Positions 1 through 10,400 of a stretch of DNA of 64,000 nt are shown here, one piece after another. The stretch covers positions 1,041,046 to 1,105,045 of the forward strand of contig OZ026533.1 in assembly GCA_964020055.1 (NCBI GenBank), in the 5' to 3' direction. Source of the stretch: G964020055 sp964020055. GTDB taxonomy: Bacteria > Pseudomonadota > Alphaproteobacteria > WRAU01 > Hepatincolaceae. Each line of letters starts with the position of its first letter. Within the stretch, counting starts at the first letter, position 1. The notes beneath the pieces are model-generated. The model was not told where the DNA came from, made no database searches, and was given only the letters and a program-made list of their open reading frames with translations. The position numbers were made by a program, and so were the translations under genes.

Positions 1-1017
1 TATCCAGAGCATATGTTTATTGTTGAAAATGCGAAAGATGAGAATAAACAACCATTAGCGTTGAAACCAATGAATTGTCCCGCGCATATCCAAATTTTTA
101 AGCAAGGTATGAAATCTTATAAAGATTTACCTTTGAAAATGGCAGAATTTGGTTGTTGTCATAGGAATGAACCATCAGGATCTTTGCATGGAATTATGAG
201 AGTTAGAGCATTCACCCAAGATGATGCTCATATTTTTTGTACCCAAGATCAAATAGTATCAGAAACAAAAGCTTTTTGTTCGTTATTAAAGGAAGTATAT
301 AAAGATATATTAGGTATTTCTGATGTATTAGTTAAATTTTCTGATCGTCCTGATCAAAGAGCCGGCGATGATGATGTGTGGGATATAGCAGAAAAAGCTT
401 TGTATAATGCTTCAAAAGAAGCTGGTTTAGATCCTGTTTTGAATAAAGGTGAGGGAGCATTTTATGGTCCTAAATTAGAGTTCACAATTAAAGATACTTT
501 AGGTCGTGATTGGCAATTAGGTACTTTACAGGTTGACTTTATTTTACCTAAACGTTTAGGAGCAACTTATATAGGTGAAGATGGTGAAAAACATATACCT
601 GTAATGTTACATAGAGCTATTTTAGGCTCATTTGAACGCTTTATGGGAATAATGATTGAACATTATAAAGGAAGATTTCCTTTATGGTTATCACCATTGC
701 ATATTGTGTTAGCTACTGTTTCTAATAAAGTAGATGATTATGCCCAAAAAGTTTATCAAAAATTTATAGAGGCCGGTATTTCTGTAGAATTAGATAATAG
801 AGCAGAAAAAATATCTTATAAAATAAGAGAGCATGTTGCAAATAAAGTACCTTTAATTGCACTAATTGGTGAAAAAGAAGCTTCAGAAGATTTATTGACT
901 ATAAGACTACCACAAGATTTAGGTCAGTTAGTTTGTAAAACAGATGAAGTAATACAACATATTTTAACCCATATCGAACGTAAAGAATTATCACTTGATA
1001 ATTTTGGAAAAAAATAG
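1..1017 (+). CDS. thrS: Threonyl-tRNA synthetase, C-terminal part (5' truncated by window)
   Basis: Charges tRNA-Thr with threonine in the cytoplasm. The frame is open from base 1, so the gene begins outside the window; the ATG at 13 is internal. About 338 residues are present of the usual ~640, covering most of the class II catalytic core and the anticodon-binding domain. Visible are the zinc-site region LKPMNCPAH, the motif 2 region ([19 protein letters not shown]), the QDDAHIF segment and motif 3 ([19 protein letters not shown]), followed by an HGTP-type anticodon-binding domain (LPLWLSP-like start, then IVLATVS). The N-terminal TGS and editing domains are not in the window. It lies 88 bp upstream of infC in the same orientation, the arrangement seen in many proteobacteria. 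Confidence 0.97.
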   Translation, partial: YPEHMFIVENAKDENKQPLALKPMNCPAHIQIFKQGMKSYKDLPLKMAEFGCCHRNEPSGSLHGIMRVRAFTQDDAHIFCTQDQIVSETKAFCSLLKEVYKDILGISDVLVKFSDRPDQRAGDDDVWDIAEKALYNASKEAGLDPVLNKGEGAFYGPKLEFTIKDTLGRDWQLGTLQVDFILPKRLGATYIGEDGEKHIPVMLHRAILGSFERFMGIMIEHYKGRFPLWLSPLHIVLATVSNKVDDYAQKVYQKFIEAGISVELDNRAEKISYKIREHVANKVPLIALIGEKEASEDLLTIRLPQDLGQLVCKTDEVIQHILTHIERKELSLDNFGKK

Positions 1018-1034
1018 TTAATATAAATTATTGT

Positions 1035-1078
1035 TAATTTTGTATATAATAGTATTTATACTATTATATACAAAATTA
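1035..1078. repeat. Perfect 21-bp inverted repeat between thrS and infC
   Basis: Arms 1035-1055 and 1058-1078 are exact reverse complements with a 2-base spacer. The arms are almost pure A/T with one G:C pair in TTTTGTATAT and one in AGTAT. Transcribed, this would form a very long hairpin just after thrS. There is no T tract after it, so it is not a textbook intrinsic terminator. It may terminate or process the thrS transcript. The left arm also contains TATAAT (1045-1050), a possible -10 element for infC, but I see no good -35 box. Confidence 0.75.
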
Positions 1079-1105
1079 TAAGTATCACATAAATGGAGTG
1101 TTTTA

Positions 1106-1711
1106 TTGCGAAGTACATATAACAAAGATGAAGAAGGCAATACTTCTGAAACAAATAATACTAAAAATTCTAATAAAGTATCGAACAAAGATACAGTAAG
1201 AATAAATTCTAATATCAAAGCTAGCAGTGTACGTTTGATTACAGAAGGTGGAGCAGGTGAGGTTATGACCTTACAGCAAGCTTTAGCAAAAGCAGCAGAA
1301 CAAGGCTTAGATTTAGTAGAGGTTAGCTATAATCAAGAAACTACAGTTTGTAAGATCATGGACTATGGTAAATATAGATTTGATCAGCAAAAACGAAAAA
1401 AAGATGCTAATAAAAAACAAAAACAAGCTGGTAAAAAACATAAATTAAAAGAACTTTACATACACTTAGCTATAGCTGAACATGACTATCAGGTAAGATT
1501 AAGACAATTAATTAATTTTATTGAACATGGTATGAGAGTAAAAATTGCGGTAAAATTACGTGGTAGGGAAATGGCTTATGCTAAAAAAGCTCTTTCTTTA
1601 TTAGAAAGATTCCATACAGATATAGGACCAGATAATGTTAAGTTAGATGTAAGCCCTAAAATGGAAGGTGATAATGCAGTTATTATTTTTGCTCCTGTTC
1701 TGTTAAAATAA
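1106..1711 (+). CDS. infC: Translation initiation factor IF-3
   Basis: IF-3 binds the 30S subunit, blocks premature joining of 50S and proofreads the start codon. The IF3 N domain starts near residue 34 (INSNIKASSVRLITEGG), and the C domain carries the family segments KELYIHLAIAEHDYQVR and KIAVKLRGREMAY. The protein is 201 residues, with a polar Asn/Ser/Lys-rich extension of about 33 residues before the usual beginning. The best start is TTG at 1106, with GGAG at 1095-1098 correctly spaced; no in-frame ATG lies between this SD and the conserved domain. A non-ATG start is common for infC because IF-3 discriminates against such codons, giving self-control. It heads infC-rpmI-rplT-pheST. Confidence 0.96.
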   Translation: MRSTYNKDEEGNTSETNNTKNSNKVSNKDTVRINSNIKASSVRLITEGGAGEVMTLQQALAKAAEQGLDLVEVSYNQETTVCKIMDYGKYRFDQQKRKKDANKKQKQAGKKHKLKELYIHLAIAEHDYQVRLRQLINFIEHGMRVKIAVKLRGREMAYAKKALSLLERFHTDIGPDNVKLDVSPKMEGDNAVIIFAPVLLK

Positions 1712-1895
1712 ATAATAAAAATTTATTGTAGTAGGGCAAATGTTACTTTACAAAAAGTAATTTTAGCATTATTATTGTAAAGTTAGTAGGGTTTTGTATA
1801 AGTCAAGATACAATTAAGGCAGGGCATGCCATAATAGTTCTAATCTTAGCCCCACATTAACCAAAAAGTGATTAATATTAATATTAGGAGATGAA
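1712..1895 (+). promoter_or_regulatory. Structured leader upstream of rpmI-rplT (candidate L20-type control region)
   Basis: This 184-bp spacer contains two mutually exclusive stems. TTACTT (1743-1748) pairs with AAGTAA (1755-1760), while the overlapping ACTTTACA (1745-1752) pairs perfectly with TGTAAAGT (1776-1783). The motif GTAGTAGGG / TTAGTAGGG flanks them on both sides. In other bacteria L20 represses its own operon through structures in this spacer. That fact is established for E. coli and Bacillus; assigning the function here is inference from position and pairing. Confidence 0.45.
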
Positions 1896-2090
1896 ATGCC
1901 CAAATTGAAGACTAAATCTAGTGCAAAAAAAAGATTTAAAGTTACTGCTTCTGGATTAATCAGAGCAAGCTATGGATGTAAACAACATTTTCTTAGAAGA
2001 AGAACAAAAACTATGAAAAGAAGTAACAGAGGTACTTTTGTTCTATGCCATGCAGACCAAGGTCTTGTAAAAAAATATTTCGGTATATAA
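1896..2090 (+). CDS. rpmI: 50S ribosomal protein L35
   Basis: Small basic protein of the large ribosomal subunit, 64 residues, the usual length. The family start [19 protein letters not shown] is clear, and the Arg/Lys-rich middle ([17 protein letters not shown]) is typical of the rRNA-binding surface. The ATG is preceded by AGGAG at about 1886-1890. It sits directly upstream of rplT, 22 bp apart, so the two are very likely co-transcribed and perhaps translationally coupled, as in other bacteria. Confidence 0.97.
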   Translation: MPKLKTKSSAKKRFKVTASGLIRASYGCKQHFLRRRTKTMKRSNRGTFVLCHADQGLVKKYFGI

Positions 2091-2112
2091 GAGAAGAAGG
2101 AGTAACTAAAAT

Positions 2113-2466
2113 ATGTCAAGAGTAAAAAGAGGTACTACAACCCATGCTAAGCATAAAAAAGTAATCAAACTAGCTAAGGGTTATAGAGGAAGAAATAAAA
2201 ATGTTTTCAGAATAGCATTAGAAAAAGTTGAAAAAGCTTTACAATATGCTTATAGAGACAGACGTAATAAAAAAAGAGATTTCCGTGCTTTATGGATACA
2301 AAGAATCAATGCTGCTGTTAGGTTGCAAGGGTTAAGTTATTCTAAATTCATCGATGGTTTAAAAAAAGCTAACATTGATATAAACAGAAAAATATTAGCT
2401 GACTTAGCTGTGAATAACATAGAAGCGTTTAATGCAATAGTAGAACAATCTAAACAAGCAAAATAG
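2113..2466 (+). CDS. rplT: 50S ribosomal protein L20
   Basis: Early-assembly protein of the 50S subunit that binds 23S rRNA. It is 117 residues, normal length. The start [27 protein letters not shown] and the core [18 protein letters not shown] are diagnostic. The ATG follows an AGAAGGAG ribosome-binding site. L20 is the repressor of the rpmI-rplT unit in several bacteria, and the structured spacer upstream of rpmI would be its likely target. A strong hairpin terminator follows. Confidence 0.97.
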   Translation: MSRVKRGTTTHAKHKKVIKLAKGYRGRNKNVFRIALEKVEKALQYAYRDRRNKKRDFRALWIQRINAAVRLQGLSYSKFIDGLKKANIDINRKILADLAVNNIEAFNAIVEQSKQAK

Positions 2467-2499
2467 TTTTACATTATTAGTTTGTTGGTTGTTCTGTAT

Positions 2500-2533
2500 A
2501 AGGGTAAGTAGTTAATCTATTTATCCTTTTTTT
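2500..2533 (+). terminator. Intrinsic terminator after rplT (possible pheST attenuator)
   Basis: AAGGGTAAGTAG (2500-2511) pairs with CTATTTATCCTT (2517-2528): 12 pairs including two G-U, with loop TTAAT, followed directly by a T run to 2533. It ends the ribosomal unit or attenuates read-through into pheS. A second perfect 9-bp hairpin follows (2532-2540 with 2544-2552, loop ACA). It overlaps the T run, so the two could compete. Confidence 0.75.
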
Positions 2534-2580
2534 GTATTTTACAAAAATACAATGAAAAAGTCATAACATGAGGTATTAAG

Positions 2581-3669
2581 ATGGAAAATTTAGAAAACGC
2601 TCTAAAAGATATAGAAAATGCAGAAAATTTGTTAATTTTAGAAAAAATACATAAATCCTTATTTTCTAAAACAGGTTTTTTTGTCTTTTCTATGAAATAT
2701 CTTAATGGACTACCTCTATCAGAAAAAAAAGCTCAAGCTAAAGAGTTAAATACTGCTAAAAAACAGCTATTAGCTGCTTATGAAGTAAAACATAAAGAAT
2801 TAGTTTTAGCAGATATAAAAAATAAAATGTCTAAAGATATGATGGATCTTACATTACAAGTTCCTTCTTCTCAACAAGGTGGTTTGCATCCTATTTCTTA
2901 TGCTCAAGAACAATTGATTTCTATTTTTTCGCAGGTTGGTTTTGTAGTTGCACAAGGTCCTGAAATTGAAACTGATTGGAATAATTTCACAGCTTTAAAT
3001 ATACCTTTACACCATCCCTCACGCCAAGAACATGATACTTTTTATATGAATAGCTTAGATAAAAACGGTAATAAACATGTTTTAAGAACTCATACATCAC
3101 CTGTTCAAATTAGAGTTATGGAAAGCCAAAGAGAACAATTAGCTGAAGGTAAACCAATTAAAATAATAGTTCCAGGTAGAACTTACAGAAGTGATAGTGA
3201 TGCTACTCATTCCCCAATGTTCCACCAAATAGAAGGGTTGTATGTAGATAAAAAAGAAAATGTTTCTGTTTCTTCTTTGAGATCTATTTTATTTTATTTT
3301 TGTAAAAAATATTTCAATGTCGAAGAAAATGCAATTAGATTTAGACCATCTTATTTCCCATTTACATCACCTTCATATGAATTAGATTGTTTATATGACA
3401 AAAAAGATGATCAATTAGTTTTAGGCCAGGGTAGTAACTGGTTAGAAATTTTAGGATCAGGAATGGTTCACCCAAATGTATTAGAAAACTGTAAAATAGA
3501 TTCAAATAAATATTCTGGTTATGCATTTGGTATGGGAATAGAAAGATTACTTATGTTGAAATATGGTTTTAAAGATCTAAGAGCAATGTATGATGGTGAT
3601 TTAAGATGGTTATCTTACTATAACTTTAATATGATAAAAACACCTACAGTTTGGGGAGGGTTAAATTAA
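2581..3669 (+). CDS. pheS: Phenylalanyl-tRNA synthetase alpha subunit
   Basis: Catalytic alpha subunit of the alpha2-beta2 class II enzyme that charges tRNA-Phe. It has 362 residues, close to the usual ~340. The N-terminal coiled-coil arm is followed by the catalytic core: HPSRQEHDTFY, the LRTHTSPVQIRVM motif, the motif 2 arginine segment VPGRTYRSDSDATHSPMFHQIEGL, and motif 3 (GYAFGMGIERLLMLKYG). The ATG has GAGGT upstream. Its TAA stop shares its last A with the pheT ATG (TAATG), giving translational coupling. Expression may depend on the terminator/antiterminator pair just upstream. Confidence 0.97.
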   Translation: MENLENALKDIENAENLLILEKIHKSLFSKTGFFVFSMKYLNGLPLSEKKAQAKELNTAKKQLLAAYEVKHKELVLADIKNKMSKDMMDLTLQVPSSQQGGLHPISYAQEQLISIFSQVGFVVAQGPEIETDWNNFTALNIPLHHPSRQEHDTFYMNSLDKNGNKHVLRTHTSPVQIRVMESQREQLAEGKPIKIIVPGRTYRSDSDATHSPMFHQIEGLYVDKKENVSVSSLRSILFYFCKKYFNVEENAIRFRPSYFPFTSPSYELDCLYDKKDDQLVLGQGSNWLEILGSGMVHPNVLENCKIDSNKYSGYAFGMGIERLLMLKYGFKDLRAMYDGDLRWLSYYNFNMIKTPTVWGGLN

Positions 3670-6074
3670 TGAAAGTTACGTTATCTTGGTTAAAAGAGTT
3701 CATAGATACAAATGCTACTGTTGAAGAAATTACAGAAGCACTTATAAGTTTAGGTATAGAAGTAGAAGAAATAGATAATTATATAGAAAAATATAAAAAT
3801 ATTTCAGTAGGATACATAAAACAGGTGTCTCAACATCCAAATGCAGATAAGTTAAAAGTTTGTCAAGTGGAAACAAAAGAAGGTGAACTTCAAGTTGTAT
3901 GTGGAGCAAGTAATGCTAGAGAAGGGATATATGTTATTTTCGCCAAAATAGGAACATATATAGAGGCATTGGGTATTACTTTGCAGAAAGCAAATATTCG
4001 AGGAGTGGAAAGCAATGGTATGATGCTTTCTGAACGAGAAATGGGTATTTCCGAAGAACATGAAGGTATCATAGAATTAAAACAAGCAAAAGTAGGAGAA
4101 CCTGCAGCTAATGTTTTAGGTTTAAACGATGTAGTAATAGATATATCAATTACTCCAAATAGAGGTGATGTGTTAGGAGTAATAGGAATTGCAAGAGAAT
4201 TATCGGCATATGGCTTAGGTAGTTTGAAAAAATTTAACTATGAAAATCAAACTAATATTAGTGATGATTTACTATATGGTGAAAAAAATAATGATATTCC
4301 AGTAAAATTAGATAACAATATTTCTCAAGCATTTTATGCACGAAAAATAACAGTAAAAGAAAATAAAAAATCTCCTCTTTGGTTGCAAAATCGTTTAAAA
4401 ATGATAGGACTTAATCCTAGAAATGCAATTGTAGATATAACTAATTATATGTTATTTAGTTACAGCCAACCTATGCATGCTTATGATGCTGATAAAACAG
4501 GTAAAGTAGATCTAGTTAGTGTTGACTTTGCAAATAATAAAGAAAAAATAGTTACATTGGATAAATTAGATAATGAGTTAACAGATATTGTACCGGTTGT
4601 AAAAATAAATAATAAAATTAGTTGTATAGCTGGAATAAAAGGAACTTTAAGTAGTGCTATTGATGATAATACCACTTCAATTTTACTAGAAGCAGCACAT
4701 TTTGATCCTAAAATAATTGCCTTTGCTAAAAGACAATTAGCAATTAATACAGATGCAGCTTATAGGTACGAACGTGGTACAGATAAGAAAAATATAGAGC
4801 ATGTTTTAAATGCAGCAACAAATATGATTTTGGATATATGTGGTGGAAAGGTTGAATATACAGCCTATACAGATAACACAGTTTCCCATAGTCCTTTAAA
4901 ATTTGATATTAAATTAGTAAATCAGCTATCTGGTATTGATATACCTAAGGATGAAATATTAAAAATATTGAAAAAACTTGATTTTGAGGTTACTTCAGAA
5001 AAAGAAATCTTAGTTGTAACTCCTCCAAGTTACAGAAATGATATTGATGTACCAGAAACAGTAGTAGCTGAAATCATTCGTTTGTATGGAATAAATAAGA
5101 TACAAGCAGCTGGTATATTACATGATGTTTCTAAAAATGATATAGCTTGTAGTTCAGATTTCATGAGACAAATTATAGTTCGTAATTTACTAGCCAAAAG
5201 TGGTGGCTATGAAACATTAAATATGTCTTTCATTTCAGAGCAGTATGCTAATGCCTTTGAAATTAACAACAAAAATCTTGTTTTACATAATCCAATTTCA
5301 GAAGATTTGAAAGTGATGCGTAATAGTCTTATTCCATCATTATTATTATGTGCTTCTAATAATATAAATAAAATGTTATCTAATATTAATATTTTTGAGG
5401 TTGCAAGTATCTATAAAGAAGATTCATCACAAGAAGCTTGTGCAGCAGCTTTATTGCATGGTAATAAACAAAATAAAAATTGGTTGAATGGAGAAAGTAG
5501 TAAATATACTATTTGGGATGCAAAGGGAATATTATTTTCTGTTATTAATAGTCTTGGTTTTGCTGCAGATAAATTGACTATTTCTCGAAATGACCTACCT
5601 AGTTATTATAATACTGGTCGTTCTGCTACTATATCAATTGGAAAGAATATAATAGGACATTTTGGTATCATAAATCCTTTAGCTCTTAATACTTTGAAAA
5701 TAGAAGGTGAGTTCATAATATTTGAGTTGTATTTTAATAGATTACCAATGTTATCTACAAAACTTAAGCCTTCTATAAAGATTCCTGAATTACCTTCAAT
5801 AAAAAGAGATTTTTCTTTCATAATAGATGAAGAGGTTTTAGCAGGGGAAGTAATTAGAGTTGTTCATTCTGCAGTTAGAAAATATATTACTAACTTAGAA
5901 ATTACAGATATTTATCGTGGTTCTAATATTGGAGAAGGAAAAAAATCTATTTCTTTACAAGTTGTTTTACAACCTACAGATAAGACATTTGTAGAAGATG
6001 AAATTAAAGAATTTTCTAATAATATTATAATTGCAATGAATAAAAACTTCGATGCAGTTCTAAGAGATAAATAA
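3669..6074 (+). CDS. pheT: Phenylalanyl-tRNA synthetase beta subunit
   Basis: Non-catalytic beta subunit of PheRS, carrying the editing site and tRNA-binding surfaces. It is 801 residues, the usual size. Visible in order: the EMAP/tRNA-binding fold (HPNADKLKVCQV, residues ~40-60), the B3/B4 editing domain (ARKITVKENKKSPLWLQNRLKMIGLNPRNAIVD), the B5 region and a C-terminal ferredoxin-like anticodon-binding domain (PSIKRDFSFII onward). I place the start at ATG 3669, preceded by GGGAGG at 3655-3660. An in-frame TTG at 3651 would put that SD inside the gene and is unlikely. Confidence 0.97.
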   Translation: MKVTLSWLKEFIDTNATVEEITEALISLGIEVEEIDNYIEKYKNISVGYIKQVSQHPNADKLKVCQVETKEGELQVVCGASNAREGIYVIFAKIGTYIEALGITLQKANIRGVESNGMMLSEREMGISEEHEGIIELKQAKVGEPAANVLGLNDVVIDISITPNRGDVLGVIGIARELSAYGLGSLKKFNYENQTNISDDLLYGEKNNDIPVKLDNNISQAFYARKITVKENKKSPLWLQNRLKMIGLNPRNAIVDITNYMLFSYSQPMHAYDADKTGKVDLVSVDFANNKEKIVTLDKLDNELTDIVPVVKINNKISCIAGIKGTLSSAIDDNTTSILLEAAHFDPKIIAFAKRQLAINTDAAYRYERGTDKKNIEHVLNAATNMILDICGGKVEYTAYTDNTVSHSPLKFDIKLVNQLSGIDIPKDEILKILKKLDFEVTSEKEILVVTPPSYRNDIDVPETVVAEIIRLYGINKIQAAGILHDVSKNDIACSSDFMRQIIVRNLLAKSGGYETLNMSFISEQYANAFEINNKNLVLHNPISEDLKVMRNSLIPSLLLCASNNINKMLSNINIFEVASIYKEDSSQEACAAALLHGNKQNKNWLNGESSKYTIWDAKGILFSVINSLGFAADKLTISRNDLPSYYNTGRSATISIGKNIIGHFGIINPLALNTLKIEGEFIIFELYFNRLPMLSTKLKPSIKIPELPSIKRDFSFIIDEEVLAGEVIRVVHSAVRKYITNLEITDIYRGSNIGEGKKSISLQVVLQPTDKTFVEDEIKEFSNNIIIAMNKNFDAVLRDK

Positions 6075-6101
6075 CATATATAATGAAGAATTATACAGGT
6101 A

Positions 6102-7493
6102 TTACAATTTACTTTGTTTTTTATAAATTGTAATACCTAGTATAGTTAATCTTTTACTTATATTGTTATTTGCAATTAAAACATTATATTTTACTATAGG
6201 GAATAAGCCTAATAACTTTGTAATAACATTTTTCTCAGTATAATCTGCTTGTATATTGCTGTAAGTATTAATACTAAATAATAAGAAATATAAAATATAA
6301 TTATCTTTATTTGTAGGCTTCTCTATTATACAACGAATAGAATATTCTTCTTGTTGTAAGCTTATTTTATCTTCTTTTTCTTGATAAATATTATATAATG
6401 AATCAGATAAGCTAGCAACTTCCTCTTTATTATTAGATAAAACTATTTCTAGTAAATTATCCCACTTAGCACCAATATTTTCTAAAGAAAAAGATTTGCT
6501 ATGTTGTAGTGCAGATTTCCCAAGTTTTCGTCTTAGATTTGTATTTTGTAGTAAGTTAACAACATGATCAGCTGCTTGTTCATAATTATTACGTTCCACT
6601 AAATAACCATTAATATTATTATCGATAATATCATCAAAACCAGCAATTTTGTTTGCTACAACAGGAAGTCCATATGTTTTAGCTCCTAAAATAGATAAAG
6701 GGATACCATCTATATGAGGTATAGTTAAACAAACACTACTATTTAACAAAATTTCTTCTTGTTTTGTTGTGATATTATATACAATCACTGAGTTAGTTGG
6801 AATGTTGTGTTTGTTTAATAATTGAGTTAAATTATTTTGCTGTATTCTACCAACTATATGCCATTTAGCATTAGGTATTTTTTTTAAAATTAAAGAAAAT
6901 GTTTCTACATGACCTTCTAAATTATTTGCTTGTTTATTCCAGTCTGCCATAGATACTATGTTCTTACTATTTAGTCTAGAAATGATAGTATTGTTATAAG
7001 GACAAGGGCTATTTATTGTTACAATATTACTTAATTTATCGTTTTCCTTAAAACAAGAAAGAGTAAATTCGGTTGTAGAAACTACAGCTGCGATATTCTT
7101 ATAAAATTCAGCTCTCAATCTAATGATATATTCATAGCCTGAAAATAAAGGATATAGGTAACTTTCGTGGTTCACAAGAATTATAGGTGTGCTAATTGTT
7201 GAATACAAAGTTTCTAAAAATTCAAGATGGCTTTTCAAAGAAGAATAATGATTTATTACTATATCATAATTGTTTTTTCTTATATATTGAGCAACATTAT
7301 TTTTACTAACATAAGTCAATTTATAATCATTTGAATGTAATACTTCATTTATTTGTTTATTCCAACAAACAAATTCTACAATATGGTTATGTTGATTTTC
7401 AAAATATTTAGCTAATGATAAAGCTACTTTAGCTTCGTCTGAATAGTTTATTGAACTTAGTAATTGTACAATTTTTAATTTTTTATTTTTCAT
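6102..7493 (-). CDS. GT4-like glycosyltransferase with a substituted active-site motif
   Basis: A GT-B fold glycosyltransferase of the GT4/group 1 type, 463 residues, probably acting on a surface polysaccharide precursor at the inner face of the membrane. The N-terminal half begins LKIVQLLSSINYSDEAKVALSLAKYF. The C-terminal Rossmann half holds NAKWHIVGR and a DGIPLSILGAKTYGLPVVA stretch followed by IAGFDDIIDNNINGYLV. In the family this stretch normally reads E-G-x-P...E-A. Here the first Glu is Asp and the second is Gly, so the EX7E motif is not intact. About 100 extra C-terminal residues match no family I know. Its ATG overlaps the stop of the upstream transferase by one base (TAATG), so the two are co-translated. 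Substrate unknown. Confidence 0.8.
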   Translation of the reverse strand: MKNKKLKIVQLLSSINYSDEAKVALSLAKYFENQHNHIVEFVCWNKQINEVLHSNDYKLTYVSKNNVAQYIRKNNYDIVINHYSSLKSHLEFLETLYSTISTPIILVNHESYLYPLFSGYEYIIRLRAEFYKNIAAVVSTTEFTLSCFKENDKLSNIVTINSPCPYNNTIISRLNSKNIVSMADWNKQANNLEGHVETFSLILKKIPNAKWHIVGRIQQNNLTQLLNKHNIPTNSVIVYNITTKQEEILLNSSVCLTIPHIDGIPLSILGAKTYGLPVVANKIAGFDDIIDNNINGYLVERNNYEQAADHVVNLLQNTNLRRKLGKSALQHSKSFSLENIGAKWDNLLEIVLSNNKEEVASLSDSLYNIYQEKEDKISLQQEEYSIRCIIEKPTNKDNYILYFLLFSINTYSNIQADYTEKNVITKLLGLFPIVKYNVLIANNNISKRLTILGITIYKKQSKL

Positions 7494-10400
7494 TACGATA
7501 TTTCATTAATTATATTTTTAATCATTTTAAGTAAACGTTTTGATGCTTTACCATCACAAAAACGTATATATTTTTCTCGTAAATAATCATATTTTTTATA
7601 GTCTATTCTAGCATTTCTAATAGAATTTATAAATAGATTTTCATTGGGCGTACTTATAAGAGTATCTAAAAATTCATTTACATAATCATATAAAATCGGT
7701 TTATTGTTAATATATTTATCTACATCTTCAGCATAAAATACTAAAGGTTTATTAAGTAAAATGGCATCAAACATAACAGATGAAAAATCAGAAATAATTA
7801 CTTTAGAAATACTAACTAAAGTGTTTATATCTTCATGAGTTGCATCGAATACTTTACTTTTTAGCCTAGAAAAATTATAAAAAAACATTTTATTAACAAT
7901 TCTTTTTTTTGATGAGAAAGGATGTTCTTTTACTAGTAAAACTTCGTTATCATTTAATAAATTATGTATATTTGTAAAATTTAAATTTATACAAGGCGAT
8001 TTATAATTTCTAAATGTAGGTACAAATAAATATATATTTTTATCACGAAAATTAGGGTGCTTTTCAAAAAACAATTGTTGTTTAGCATTGATTAAATTTT
8101 TATCAAAGAAAATATCAGTTTTGGGGTGTCCTAAAGGTAGTACATTTTTTATAGGTGTTGAAAAAGCATAAGCAATATTTTTAATTTCATCTAGAGATGA
8201 ACATATATTGTATGTACTATATCCTAATTTACTTGGGGGATGATCTGTTTCAGGAAACCCTTGAGAAAATAAATTATTGCCCTTCCATAAATTAATAACA
8301 ATTTGATGTGGATTTAATTGTTTAAATAAAGACGCTAAATAATCAGTGATTATTATGTTGAATTCTTTAGCTTTTTCAACTATTACTTTTTGAGCTTTAG
8401 GTTTATAAGCTTCAAAAGCAAATAAATCTATTTTGCTAAAAGGAATATTATCCTCAAGTAATGCTTTTTCAATCATATATGTATTACCTTGAAAATATTC
8501 GCAAATCAAAATTCCATTATTTTTATTTTTTTTATAAAACATTTTTTTATCTACATTATGTAAATATTGTTTTATGTCATTTATCATACCACCTTTATAC
8601 ATAGGGTTGTAAGGTACAGTACTTACCATTTTTTCGCAATAGTCTATTTTATTTGCAATGCAAAATTCTTTTATTATATTGGCCCAATGTATTTTATATT
8701 TGTGTAGTAAATGGGAAAATTCTATGATACTAGGTTCTAAGTATTGTTGTATCAAGGCAGTTTTATAAACACTTGGTAATTTAGAAGAATCTTTTAATAC
8801 ATATGGTAATACATGTTTCAAGCCATGCTGTACTAGATTTGTATTTTCTAAAATATCATGTATATTTTCACCTAAATTTTTTATATGCTCTTCAAAAGAA
8901 TAATTATTTTTTTGTAGTGCATGAACAAGGTAATATCTAAAATTAAAGACTTGAATGTCTTTTAACAATAAGATAGGTAAAATAGTTTTACCATTGATGT
9001 TAATTACTTGTAGATCATTTGGTAAATATTTCAATAAAAATACTGTAGGTATAATTTTATTATATAGGCTTAAGGAATGAATTATATTATAACTATTTTG
9101 ATTTGAAATATTATATTTATTAATCAGTTGTACATAATTATTTTCATGATTTATTTGTGATGAATTAATCTTTTTATTAATATCAGTGTTTATTTTAAAG
9201 GGTTCTTCATAACTTGCAACTACTATATTTGCAGAGTTGTATTCTTTTATATTAAGTTCCAATATAAGTAAAGTTACATAGTGTTTATGCAATATTGAAT
9301 TACTATTAACAAATGATAAATACGTACCAGATACTTTGCTAAAAATATTTTTTAAATTTAAACCATCCAAATGTAATATACTAATATTAGATTTTTTAGC
9401 TACTAAAGATTTTAGTAAATCTAATTGTTGGGGTATTATGTTTTTATCTACCAAATAAATGATTTCTAAATAAGAATAGCTTTGATTTTCAATAGAAAAA
9501 ATACATTGTGATAGGTTATCATTCGAGCTTGGCTCTACCATAACAAGTAACGTTACTGTATATTTTTGTGAAGATAAGCTATGAATATATTGTAATTTTT
9601 TTTCTTTTGACAAGTTAGTTTGTAACATTTTTTGAAGGTATTGCCAAAGATCAACATGTATATTTTTATAAACTTCTTCCAACGATTTTAAAACTAAGTC
9701 AATTCCTAAAACTTTATCAATAACATTGTAGTTTTGTACTAAAGATAAATATAAATGAGTAGATAAAAAGTTAATATGTTCTACTATATCAATGTTTGCT
9801 TTTGAAATAATGCTCACTAAATAATTTATCAAATGCTTAGCAAGAACAATTTTTTCCTCTTTATATTTGTAACATTTAGAAATATAAATTTTTTTTATAA
9901 AAAGTAACAATTCTTCATAATTATTAGCTAATTCTTCAGCATTTATTTCTATACTGTCAAAATAATCATCTTTATTATAAAAATAACCAATATATGGGAT
10001 AATAACAGTTTTTTTAGCTAATCTTATAGCTTGAAAGTTCAATATACTATCTTTATTCAAAGAATTACTTGTATAATATAGTTTGTTATTAACTAAAAAA
10101 GATTTAGAAAATACTATATTATTAATGTATACAGAACCGGTATTCACTTTTGCATTGTTAGGTAGATGCTTATAAGCGTTTATATCAGAAAAAGATAATA
10201 ATTTATTATGGTAATGTTCAGATAATATAGGATGGGGCTTACTTACATGGTTGTGGTTTTCGTCAACAGCAACAGACTGAACTTCAACTATATCCGCATT
10301 TTCACTCAAAAAAGTATTAATTACAATTTTAGCAAAATCTGGTTCTACAGAGTCTTTGATATTAATTAACGCAATAAATTGTCCTTTAGAAAATTCTAAA

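Noticed and set aside
3651..3668. Longer N terminus of pheT from TTG 3651
   Set aside because: It would translate the ribosome-binding site GGGAGG; ATG 3669 starts the conserved sequence and overlaps the pheS stop.
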